Source: CAYJAZ01 sp964368455 (GTDB lineage: Bacteria; Desulfobacterota; Desulfovibrionia; Desulfovibrionales; Desulfovibrionaceae). Taken from it: a stretch of 64,000 nt of DNA. The notes under the pieces are model-generated. The model saw nothing but the letters and a program-made list of their open reading frames with translations. It made no database searches and was not told the DNA's origin. Position numbers and translations under genes: made by a program. This document shows, one piece after another, positions 35,230 through 42,474 of the stretch (positions within the stretch are counted from its first letter, which is position 1; each line of letters begins with the position of its first letter). The DNA is taken from the NCBI GenBank assembly GCA_964368455.1, contig CAYJAZ010000007.1, positions 62,001 to 126,000 of the forward strand. The letters are read 5' to 3'.

Positions 35230-36387
35230 ATGAAAAAAATACTTATTAAAAACGGGCAATTAGTATCAAAAGAAGATAATTATCTTTACGATAAAAAAGA
35301 TATTTTAATTGAAGGCAATACAATTAAAGCTATAGAAAATACTATTGAAGCAAGCGATGAAATGGAAGTTCATCAATTAAATAATTCTTTTATCTCTTCT
35401 GGTTTTATAGATGTGCATTGCCATATAGACAAAGACACTCCTTTAGAACTTTCAATAAGTCCAGATGAAGCAGGAATAAAATCAGGTAATAGCACTGTAA
35501 TAGATGCAGGAACTTGTGGTTTTGCAACTTTTGAAAAATTTTTAGAAAAATCAGTAAAAGTTTCAAAAACAAATATTTATGCTCTTTTGAATCTTTCTTC
35601 ACATGGTATAGATGCTTGGGAAGAGTTAAAAGATATTTCCCGCTTTGATACAAAGAAGATGAAAGAAATAGTAGAAAAATACCCTGATAAAATAGTTGGA
35701 ATAAAGGCTCGTTGTGACAATCAACCTTTGGGAGGTGAAGAAAATACTGAAAATAAAGGAAAAGAAGTTTTTCAATTATGCCAAAAATTAGCACGTGAAT
35801 TGAAACTTCCCTTTGTGATACATATAGGTGAAGCTCCTCCAGAAGTTAAACAATTGCTTTGTTTGGCTCAAGAAGGCGATATCTTTACACATTGTTACAC
35901 TTCTTACGCACCAAATGGCAGACACAATTCTTTTCTTGACGAAGAGGGTATAGTCTTAGCTGAAGTTTTTGAAGCCAAACAAAGAGGGGTTTTATTTGAT
36001 ATAGGGCATGGAGTTAGCAGTTTTGACTTTAATATTGCTAAAAAGGCTTTTGCACAAGGCTTTTACCCAGACTTTATAGGTACAGATATTCATTGCTATA
36101 ATGTCAATGGCCCCGTTTTCTCTTTAGCTCATACTGTTAATAAAGTCATGCATCTAGGTATGGATTTAATCGATTGCATACATAAAATAACTGCTTTTGC
36201 CGCTGAAAGCTTTAACTTAGAGCAAAGAGGAAGATTGAAAGTTGGCTATAAGGCTGATTTGAGCGTTTTTCGTATAGAAGATAAAGAAATCGAACTTGTA
36301 GATTCTGTGGGAAATAAAGAAAGAGCAAATAAAAATCTTGCTGTAGACTATGTCTATGTGGAAGGGCAGCGATTTAAAGTATTATAA
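35230..36387 (+). CDS. Amidohydrolase superfamily metalloenzyme (deacetylase/dihydroorotase-like)
   Basis: 385 residues from ATG 35230 (GGTGG upstream; an earlier ATG at 35206 has no ribosome site). The metal ligands are visible in GFIDVHCHID, IGIKAR-type Lys in VGIKARCD, PFVIHIGE, IFTHCY and FIGTDIH. This pattern matches the amidohydrolase/deacetylase group that includes DgaF-neighbouring and EF_0837-type proteins. It is divergent from the GntR gene, separated by 200 bp in which I see no clear operator. It may deacylate another pathway substrate. Confidence 0.8.
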   Translation: MKKILIKNGQLVSKEDNYLYDKKDILIEGNTIKAIENTIEASDEMEVHQLNNSFISSGFIDVHCHIDKDTPLELSISPDEAGIKSGNSTVIDAGTCGFATFEKFLEKSVKVSKTNIYALLNLSSHGIDAWEELKDISRFDTKKMKEIVEKYPDKIVGIKARCDNQPLGGEENTENKGKEVFQLCQKLARELKLPFVIHIGEAPPEVKQLLCLAQEGDIFTHCYTSYAPNGRHNSFLDEEGIVLAEVFEAKQRGVLFDIGHGVSSFDFNIAKKAFAQGFYPDFIGTDIHCYNVNGPVFSLAHTVNKVMHLGMDLIDCIHKITAFAAESFNLEQRGRLKVGYKADLSVFRIEDKEIELVDSVGNKERANKNLAVDYVYVEGQRFKVL

Positions 36388-36396
36388 TATTAAATA

Positions 36397-36433
36397 AAAA
36401 AGGGAAGCAATCTATAAAGGGCTTCCCTTTTTA
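36397..36433. terminator. Bidirectional terminator between amidohydrolase and SDR genes
   Basis: AAAAAGGGAAGC (36397-36408) pairs with GCTTCCCTTTTT (36421-36432) around a 12-base loop. Confidence 0.88.
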
Positions 36434-36446
36434 GTTTTTATAGATT

Positions 36447-37259
36447 TTATAGATAAGTATCGAGGATTTTGATTAATATTGTACGTTTAGCCTTGTCTTG
36501 AGCAAAGGGGTGTGGATTGCTAAAGCTTGCGTAATCATTATCAAAATACATACCATTTGCGTATTTAAATTCTTCTGAAAGGGCGGCATCATAAAGGATA
36601 TCGGCACCAATTTTTAAATTAAAACCTTGTCTGCCATATGCTTGTCTCACCATCTTGCTTCCAAGAAAAGATTTTGGATTGACGGATACAAAAACTCGCT
36701 CACTAGAGAATTTTTTGGCTTCTTCGGCCATTTCCATAGTCCACATCATAAGTGCAAGTTTACTTTGGGCATAGGCCATATCAGCGTCTAGTGGCATAAG
36801 CATATCTTTATTTTGTAAGGCATTAAAGTCTACTGGAGCTTGTGCTGCAGAAGCAAGATTTATCACTCTGCCGTCTTTTGCTAAAAGGGGCAGGATTTTA
36901 TTTGTGAGTATGTATGGAGCAATGGTGTTGACCTCAAATCGGATATCTAGATTATCATTTGTGATACTTTCTTCTTCAGGAAGGGTGTAAATGCCTGCAT
37001 TATTTATAAGAACATCTATGACTTTTCCATCAGAAACAAGTTTTTCTGCCATTTTGTGCACAGCTTTTAGATTAGAAAAATCAGCTTGATAGAGATCTAT
37101 TTCTAGAGAACTATTGTTTTGCAAGAAAATTTTCTTTATTTCTTCTAGTTTTTGAGCATTTCTTCCGTGAAGAATTAAGCTATACCCTTGTTTTGCAAAA
37201 GATTTTGCAGTTTCAAGTCCTATGCCATCTGTTGCACCTGTGATCAATATTCTTTTCAT
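36447..37259 (-). CDS. Short-chain dehydrogenase/reductase
   Basis: 270 residues from ATG 37259, preceded by AAGGAG. The Rossmann motif is TGATDGIGLETAKSF, the NNAG motif is VLINNAGIY, and the active site has Ser in NLASAAQ and YAQSKLALM. The C-terminal half (GADILYDAALSEEFKYANGMYFDN) is like retinol dehydrogenase/protochlorophyllide-reductase-type SDRs. It begins ten bases after the radical SAM gene on the same strand, so the two are co-transcribed. Substrate unknown. Confidence 0.87.
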   Translation of the reverse strand: MKRILITGATDGIGLETAKSFAKQGYSLILHGRNAQKLEEIKKIFLQNNSSLEIDLYQADFSNLKAVHKMAEKLVSDGKVIDVLINNAGIYTLPEEESITNDNLDIRFEVNTIAPYILTNKILPLLAKDGRVINLASAAQAPVDFNALQNKDMLMPLDADMAYAQSKLALMMWTMEMAEEAKKFSSERVFVSVNPKSFLGSKMVRQAYGRQGFNLKIGADILYDAALSEEFKYANGMYFDNDYASFSNPHPFAQDKAKRTILIKILDTYL

Positions 37260-37269
37260 TGTGTCTCCT

Positions 37270-38145
37270 TTAGATAGCATCTCTTTGAAAAGAGCCATTT
37301 AATAGTTCATTATCTAATCTTTGCATTTGTTTGTCTAGATGTTCAATTATTTTATTTTTCTCTGTGAGAGGGGCATTGATTGGAATGAGATTATAATAGT
37401 GAGCACCAAAGAAAAAAGCATTTTCAAAATTTATAAGTTCTAATAAATATTTTTCTTCTTCAATTTTTTCACGCTCACTTGCTTCAATAAATTCGCCATT
37501 ATCACGCATTTTTTCAAGGGGAGTGCCTTCGCCAACAGAAGTTGTCATTATAGAAATAAGATAAGGCGGATAAGTGTTGAGCAATTTAGCTGTTTCTTCT
37601 ATATGAAGCTTTCCTTTGCCTTTTCCAGCAACGCCAAGCATAAGAATAGCATCCCAATCAAAGCCGGCCTTTGTGAGTTTGTCTATATTAGTATAGGCTT
37701 CTTTAGCTGTAAAACCTTTATTCATTTGCTTTATCGCAGGATCATAGGCGGATTCAAGGCCAATGTGCAATTCGTTAAATTTTAAAGCTCTAAGAATTTT
37801 TAATTCTTCAAGTGTTTTGTTTTTCAAGCTTTTTATTGAAGCATAGCAAGTGATGCATTCAATTTCTGGAAAATAAGAATTGATAAGTTCGCCTATTTGC
37901 TTTAATTTTTCAAATGGCAAAATAAAGGGTTCGCCATTGACTAAGAAGATACGTTTTACTTTGAAATGTGTGGATTTTAATTCTTTCAAATCTTCTTCTA
38001 CATGCTCGAGTGGTGAGATTTGGAATTTTGTCTCTCTGTACATTGTACAAAAAGAACATTTGTTGTGCGAACAACCCGCAGTTACTTCAAGAAGTGGGGT
38101 TTGTGCTTCGATTGGATGTCTGTATACTTGTCCTGTAAAATGCAT
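37270..38145 (-). CDS. Radical SAM protein, paralogue of the one at 39.8 kb
   Basis: 291 residues. The SAM-cluster motif is C25-x4-C30-x2-C33 (CSHNKCSFCTMYRE), with LVNGEPF and LHIGLESA on later barrel strands and the glycine run LGVAGKGKGK. It shares the opening MHFTG-x-x-YR with the protein at 39824. No SPASM or B12 domain is present. The reaction is not known to me. Upstream 38146-38300 shows no other gene. Confidence 0.85.
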   Translation of the reverse strand: MHFTGQVYRHPIEAQTPLLEVTAGCSHNKCSFCTMYRETKFQISPLEHVEEDLKELKSTHFKVKRIFLVNGEPFILPFEKLKQIGELINSYFPEIECITCYASIKSLKNKTLEELKILRALKFNELHIGLESAYDPAIKQMNKGFTAKEAYTNIDKLTKAGFDWDAILMLGVAGKGKGKLHIEETAKLLNTYPPYLISIMTTSVGEGTPLEKMRDNGEFIEASEREKIEEEKYLLELINFENAFFFGAHYYNLIPINAPLTEKNKIIEHLDKQMQRLDNELLNGSFQRDAI

Positions 38146-38300
38146 ATTTATACCTACCTGTGTTTGAAAGTCTTTTGATTTTAGATTTTGAATATTGGCT
38201 TTATGCTTGTTTACAGATACTATATAAAAACTCTTGTATTAGACGTCAATTATGGATATTTTTGTCAGTAGGGTTAAAATTGTCCGTAGTTTGCATGAGA

Positions 38301-38648
38301 TTATTTGCAAATGATTTTTGCGTAGGAGTATTTTTGATTATATTTATTACCCCAAATCGTTAAAGCTGAAAGAATTGGCAAAACTTCTTGCCCTATTTGC
38401 GTTAATGAATATTCTACACGCAAAACCTTTTCATCAAAAACTTCGCGTTCTATGATTTTTGCATTTTCTAATTCACGCAATTCTCTTGAAAGCACTCTTT
38501 CGCTGATATTAGGCGTGAGTCTTTTGAGTTCGCCATAACGAATTTTTCCTTGTGTGCCAATATGATAGATTAAGATAGGCTTCCATTTTCCGCCTATGAT
38601 ATCAAGTGTGAGTTCCATAGTACAGTTAAATATTTTTTCTTTGTCCAT
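38301..38648 (-). CDS. HxlR family transcriptional regulator, first of three
   Basis: 115 residues. The family block IIGGKWKPILIYHIGTQGKIRYGELKRL is followed by ISERVLSRELRELENAKII and VEYSLTQIGQEVLPIL. AAGG lies seven bases before the ATG. The N-terminal Cys (FNCTMELTL) could be a redox or electrophile sensor as in some HxlR/YodB proteins. It lies ten bases downstream of a second HxlR gene. Confidence 0.87.
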   Translation of the reverse strand: MDKEKIFNCTMELTLDIIGGKWKPILIYHIGTQGKIRYGELKRLTPNISERVLSRELRELENAKIIEREVFDEKVLRVEYSLTQIGQEVLPILSALTIWGNKYNQKYSYAKIICK

Positions 38649-38657
38649 GATTATGCC

Positions 38658-39005
38658 TTATAGTGTATTTTCTTTTAGCGAAAGATTTTTGATATAACTA
38701 TTTGCCCAATTTTCTAATTGTTCCAGCACAGGTTGAAATTCTTTGCCAATAGGACTAAGTGAATATTCAACCTTTGGTGGCACTTGATTGTATTCTGTTC
38801 TGATAATAAGTCCTTCTTCTTCAAGGAATTTTAATTGTCGCGAAAGAGTTGTGTGCGTCATGCCTTCTGGCATTAATCGCAAAAGTTCATTAAAGCGTAT
38901 ACTTTTATCTGATAGTAAATAAATAATATATATAGACCATTTACCGCTTAATAATTTTTGCGAAGTAACAAAGGGACAAAGGCCAAAAAGATCTTGTTTT
39001 TCCAT
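38658..39005 (-). CDS. HxlR family transcriptional regulator, second of three
   Basis: 115 residues if the ATG at 39005 is used (GAG seven bases upstream); an ATG at 39017 gives four more residues. CPFVTSQKLLSGKWSIYIIYLL and MTHTTLSRQLKFLEEEGLI with the wing PPKVEYSLSPIG define the family; the Cys near residue 10 is in the usual sensor position. It is divergent from the flavin/ferredoxin fusion gene 127 bp away. Confidence 0.87.
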   Translation of the reverse strand: MEKQDLFGLCPFVTSQKLLSGKWSIYIIYLLSDKSIRFNELLRLMPEGMTHTTLSRQLKFLEEEGLIIRTEYNQVPPKVEYSLSPIGKEFQPVLEQLENWANSYIKNLSLKENTL

Positions 39006-39132
39006 ATTTATTCTCATGTCATATTTTTATAGTGGTATCATAAAAGAGCGTACTTGTATTTTTATTCTTAAGAGTGTAAATAATAATATATCTTTTGTAA
39101 AGCCTTTAGACAGGCACATAAATGGAGATTTT

Positions 39133-39804
39133 ATGAAGATTGAAGAGATTTTTGAATTGTTTAATAATGTGGGTAGCCTCACTTTTGCAACAATAAATAA
39201 TGGCTATCCAGAAACAAGAATTGTGGACTTGCTTACTTATGATGATGATGGATTGTATTTTTTTACAATGAAAACAAAACCATTATATAAGCAATTGATT
39301 GAAAGTAAAAAATTAAGTATTTGTGGAATGTCTGCAAATTCAAAAGTTTTGTGGAAGAATAATATGCCCTATAATGCACCTGGCTATTTTATTCGTGCAA
39401 GTGGAGATGTGCGTGAATTTACATTAGAAGATGCTTTAGCTAAAAATGATAAAAGATTTGATTATCTTATAGATGATAATAAAAGATATCCACAAATAAC
39501 AGCTTTTTGTATGCATAGATTTTCAGGCGAAATCTATGATTATGATTTTGAAAAAGAACACAGAGGGCACAAATTAGAAAGAGAACGTTTTAGTTTTAAC
39601 GGCTTTGCTCTTGTGCCAGCTGGCTTGACTATTGATAGTTCAAAATGTATTGCTTGTGGAAAATGTGAAAAAGCATGCTCTTTCGATGCAATTTCAAAGA
39701 AAGGCAATACTTATGTTATAGATGGTAAGTATTGTGATGAATGCGGAAATTGTTATACAAATTGCCCTATGTCCGCTGTTATACATAAGGGAGAGGCTTT
39801 GTAG
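39133..39804 (+). CDS. Pyridoxamine 5'-phosphate oxidase-like flavin domain fused to a two-cluster ferredoxin
   Basis: 223 residues from ATG 39133, which has GGAG five bases upstream. Residues 1-145 are a split-barrel FMN-binding domain (GSLTFATINNGYPETRIVDLLTYDDDGLYFFT). Residues 165-223 are a 2[4Fe-4S] ferredoxin (CIACGKCEKACSFDAI and CDECGNCYTNCPMSAV). The joined parts suggest an internal electron path from ferredoxin clusters to flavin for reducing an unknown substrate. It is followed 19 nt later by a radical SAM gene, which may use it as an electron donor (inference). Confidence 0.87.
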   Translation: MKIEEIFELFNNVGSLTFATINNGYPETRIVDLLTYDDDGLYFFTMKTKPLYKQLIESKKLSICGMSANSKVLWKNNMPYNAPGYFIRASGDVREFTLEDALAKNDKRFDYLIDDNKRYPQITAFCMHRFSGEIYDYDFEKEHRGHKLERERFSFNGFALVPAGLTIDSSKCIACGKCEKACSFDAISKKGNTYVIDGKYCDECGNCYTNCPMSAVIHKGEAL

Positions 39805-39823
39805 CCTAAAATAAGGAGTTAAT

Positions 39824-40708
39824 ATGCACTTTACAGGAAGAATTTATCGTCCACCAAATGAGGCTATGCTTAATGCAAAATTGCTTCAAGTTACAGTGGG
39901 TTGTGCTCATAATAAATGCCGTTTTTGCAATATGTATAGGGATGTACAATTTCAAGTAGAACCTCTTTGGCAAATAGAAGAAGATATTAAGGAATTACGT
40001 GCTACGCATAAGAAAATTGAAAGAATCTTTCTTGTGAATGGCGATCCATTTGGCTTGCCTACAAGTTATCTCAAAGAAATCACAGATAAAATCATAGAAT
40101 ATATAGCAGAGATTAAAGTTATTTCTATGTATGCATCTATTAATAATGTAAAAAATAAAAGTGATGAAGATTTGCTTGCTATAAAAGATATGCGTATCAA
40201 TGATTTATGGTTTGGTATTGAAACAGGTAATGTAGAAAACCTCGCTTATATCAATAAAGGACATAAACTTGAAGATATTTATACGCAATTAGAAAGATTA
40301 AATGAAGTAGGAATACGTCATAATCATTGCTATATACTTGGTGTTGGCGGCAAGGGAAGAGGTATAGAAAATGCAATGGACACTGTGAAAGTGATCAATG
40401 CAACAAAACCATCTATTGTTTGGTATGGCTCATTAGGAATTTTTGAAGGCAGCGATATGCCAAAAGAAGTAGAAGAGGGCAAGTTTGTGCCAGCTACTGA
40501 ACTTGAAATTCTTGAAGAAGAATTGACAGTTCTTGAAAATATTGAATTGAAAAATATTATCTTTAATGGAAACCATCCTTCAAATCTTGTTTCTGTGTAT
40601 GGAATATTGCCTTCATACAGAAAACTTATGATCAATGAAATCAAAGATTTTATTGAATATAAAGGCAAAGATTTTCTCAATTCATCCTTTGTCAGACAAG
40701 CAGATTAA
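39824..40708 (+). CDS. Radical SAM protein, paralogue of the one at 37.3 kb
   Basis: 294 residues. It has the same C-x4-C-x2-C motif (CAHNKCRFCNMYRD) and matching blocks LVNGDPFG, LWFGIETG and LGVGGKGRG as the minus-strand paralogue. A ribosome site AAGGAG lies in the 19-nt gap after the flavin/ferredoxin gene. The two paralogues differ mainly in the C-terminal third. Function not known to me. Confidence 0.85.
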   Translation: MHFTGRIYRPPNEAMLNAKLLQVTVGCAHNKCRFCNMYRDVQFQVEPLWQIEEDIKELRATHKKIERIFLVNGDPFGLPTSYLKEITDKIIEYIAEIKVISMYASINNVKNKSDEDLLAIKDMRINDLWFGIETGNVENLAYINKGHKLEDIYTQLERLNEVGIRHNHCYILGVGGKGRGIENAMDTVKVINATKPSIVWYGSLGIFEGSDMPKEVEEGKFVPATELEILEEELTVLENIELKNIIFNGNHPSNLVSVYGILPSYRKLMINEIKDFIEYKGKDFLNSSFVRQAD

Positions 40709-40887
40709 AATATGCATTGTCTATGATCTATAAAAACTACAATTATCTCATCAAAAATAGAGCTTATTATTCTTTCTTGACTGAAAATATAAAATTTATT
40801 ATTATAGTAAAAATTACTGTAGTGATAGAAATATTGTTTTTCATCTCAATAATAAGCTCTTTTTATAGAAAAATCTGGAGAAAAATT

Positions 40888-41253
40888 GTGGATAAAGAAA
40901 AAGTACAAGAAAAGATTTATGTGAATTCAGAAATAGAAATCACATTAAAAATGATAGGTGGAAAATCAAAACCTCTTATTCTTTATATGCTCAATGAAGA
41001 CGGCCCTTTACGTTTTAAAACTTTAATGGCTTCGATTAAGCAAATTTCACAAAAAACTTTGACTAATCAATTGAGGGAATTAGAAGCAGACGGGCTTATT
41101 TTGCGTGAAAGCTTTAATGAAATTCCACCTCGTGTTGAATATTCGGCAACAGCAAAAGGTGAATCTCTTATGCCTATTTTAGAACTTATGTGCCAATGGG
41201 GCGAAGAAAATAAAGACGAAAGATTTATACTTGTAAATCCTCAATGTGTTTAA
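40888..41253 (+). CDS. HxlR family transcriptional regulator, third of three
   Basis: 121 residues from GTG 40888, which has GGAG seven bases upstream. The open frame reaches back to 40717, but that part encodes a hydrophobic, low-complexity stretch unlike any HxlR and lacks a ribosome site. MIGGKSKPLILYMLNEDGPLRFKTLMA, ISQKTLTNQLRELEADGLI and PPRVEYSATAKGESL are the family blocks. The usual GGKW is GGKS here. Confidence 0.82.
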   Translation: MDKEKVQEKIYVNSEIEITLKMIGGKSKPLILYMLNEDGPLRFKTLMASIKQISQKTLTNQLRELEADGLILRESFNEIPPRVEYSATAKGESLMPILELMCQWGEENKDERFILVNPQCV

Positions 41254-41260
41254 AAGCTAA

Positions 41261-41297
41261 AAAAAGCCTTGCAAAAATTGAGATGCAAGGCTTTTTA
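41261..41297. terminator. Bidirectional terminator between hxlR-like and nitroreductase genes
   Basis: AAAAAGCCTTGCA (41261-41273) and TGCAAGGCTTTTT (41284-41296) pair around a ten-base loop; T-runs on both strands. Confidence 0.9.
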
Positions 41298-41348
41298 ATT
41301 TAATCAATAATTTTAAAAAATCTAATTTATTAAAATAAAATTATATTT

Positions 41349-41870
41349 TTATACTTTAAATATTCTCTTTTCATGTCTTTTAGGTGGAGAAATTTTTTCG
41401 CCGTCTCTATAGCCTAGGATAATATGTTCAATACCTTCATAATGTTCTTCAATACCAAGTTTTGCCAAGAGTTTTTTACCGTATTCGCTTTCAACTCCTT
41501 GTTTTGCTCGTGAAATACAGGCAGCCCCTAAACCAAGCGATTCAGCGGCAATTAACATGTTTTGTACGCAAGCCATGCCATCTTGAATGTAGGTGTGTAA
41601 AATTTGTGGGCTTGAAAGAACAATAATAAGTGTAGGTGCTCCAAAAAAACCGTCAGGCCCCTTTTTCCAAAGAGCAGTGTTTATCTTTGAAAGTTCTGCT
41701 ATGACTTCTTTGTCTTGCACAACAATAAAGAGAGGAGACTGTTTGCCCATGCCACTCGGGGCATATAGTCCTGCTTCAAGGACAGCGTTCAATTCTTCGT
41801 CACTTATTTGTTTATTAAGAAATTTTCTGCAAGATCTTCTTTGTATGATATTTTCAATCGTCTGGTTCAT
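41349..41870 (-). CDS. Nitroreductase family flavoprotein
   Basis: 173 residues. RRSCRKFLNKQISDEEL at the N-terminus binds the FMN phosphate, and APSGMGKQSP, GMACVQNMLIAAESLGLGAACI and HIILGYRDGE follow the family order. It reduces quinones, nitro compounds or similar electrophiles with NAD(P)H. It is alone on its strand and divergent from the large ATPase cluster, with 600 bp between them. Confidence 0.88.
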   Translation of the reverse strand: MNQTIENIIQRRSCRKFLNKQISDEELNAVLEAGLYAPSGMGKQSPLFIVVQDKEVIAELSKINTALWKKGPDGFFGAPTLIIVLSSPQILHTYIQDGMACVQNMLIAAESLGLGAACISRAKQGVESEYGKKLLAKLGIEEHYEGIEHIILGYRDGEKISPPKRHEKRIFKV

Positions 41871-42108
41871 ATATTCTTCTCGTGTATTTTATAAAATTTG
41901 GATTTTTTTACTCTCAACAATATTTGCTACTATTGATAAGAAGAGCTGAACCTATTTTATATAATTTTTCAAGTAAAATTTACGCACTTATGCAAAAATA
42001 AGAGAATAGGCATTTTACTTTAATCATGTTTTTATGTGAAAAATAGATAATTATAGTGTGTAATAGATAAAAAAACTCATCTTTTATGTTTTTTTGCAAA
42101 ATAAATGG

Positions 42109-42149
42109 ATTCTAATTGTCTTGACAAAGAATGAGAATTTTTTTATATA
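42109..42149 (+). promoter_or_regulatory. Predicted promoter and dyad upstream of the ferrosome-like cluster
   Basis: TTGACA (42121-42126), 17-base spacer and TATATA (42144-42149) are the best promoter in the 600-bp gap 41871-42474. The -35 lies inside an imperfect dyad, ATTCT-AA-TTGTC-TT-GACAA-AGAAT (42109-42132). This would leave a leader of about 320 nt that is extremely T-rich. I see no second copy of the AGTTAG-N6-CTAACT operator found at 51.2 kb. The remainder of the gap has only AT-rich sequence apart from the hairpin at 42421. Confidence 0.4.
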
Positions 42150-42420
42150 TTAGTGAGTTTGATTGTAAAAAATTAATGAGTTTTTCTTTATTTTTTGTTC
42201 TTTTACTTTTTATTACTTCTTTTTTTATAAAAGAAAAAAACTGAAGAAAAAAGCAGAAATTATAAAAAAATTGGTCCTAAATAAGCTTTTAATTTTATGA
42301 TTGTATAAGTGTATTATAGTTTTTGTTTTTCGTTGTTTTTCTTTTTTATATTTACTGTTAAGTTTTTTTAAAAATAATGGCCTTTGACTTTAATAAATTA
42401 AGGATTCTTAACGCTATTTT

Positions 42421-42435
42421 CTTGCAAAATGCAAG
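42421..42435 (+). promoter_or_regulatory. Short hairpin 40 nt before the first ATPase gene
   Basis: CTTGCA-AAA-TGCAAG is a perfect six-pair inverted repeat followed by AATTTTGTT. It may be an operator half-pair, an mRNA stabiliser or a weak attenuator; position is the only argument. Confidence 0.3.
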
Positions 42436-42474
42436 AATTTTGTTATTGTATTAACATAAAATAGTGAGGTTTTT

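Noticed and set aside
38035..38056. TGTACA-rich palindrome resembling the GntR operator
   Set aside because: It lies inside the radical SAM coding sequence and does not match ATTGTATACAAT.
40717..40887. N-terminal membrane extension of the third HxlR regulator
   Set aside because: The stretch is low-complexity and has no ribosome site, whereas GTG 40888 has GGAG at seven bases and begins a normal-length HxlR protein.
42176..42244. A 22-codon hydrophobic reading frame in the leader of the ferrosome-like cluster
   Set aside because: It has no ribosome site, and T-rich DNA yields Phe/Leu-rich frames by chance.
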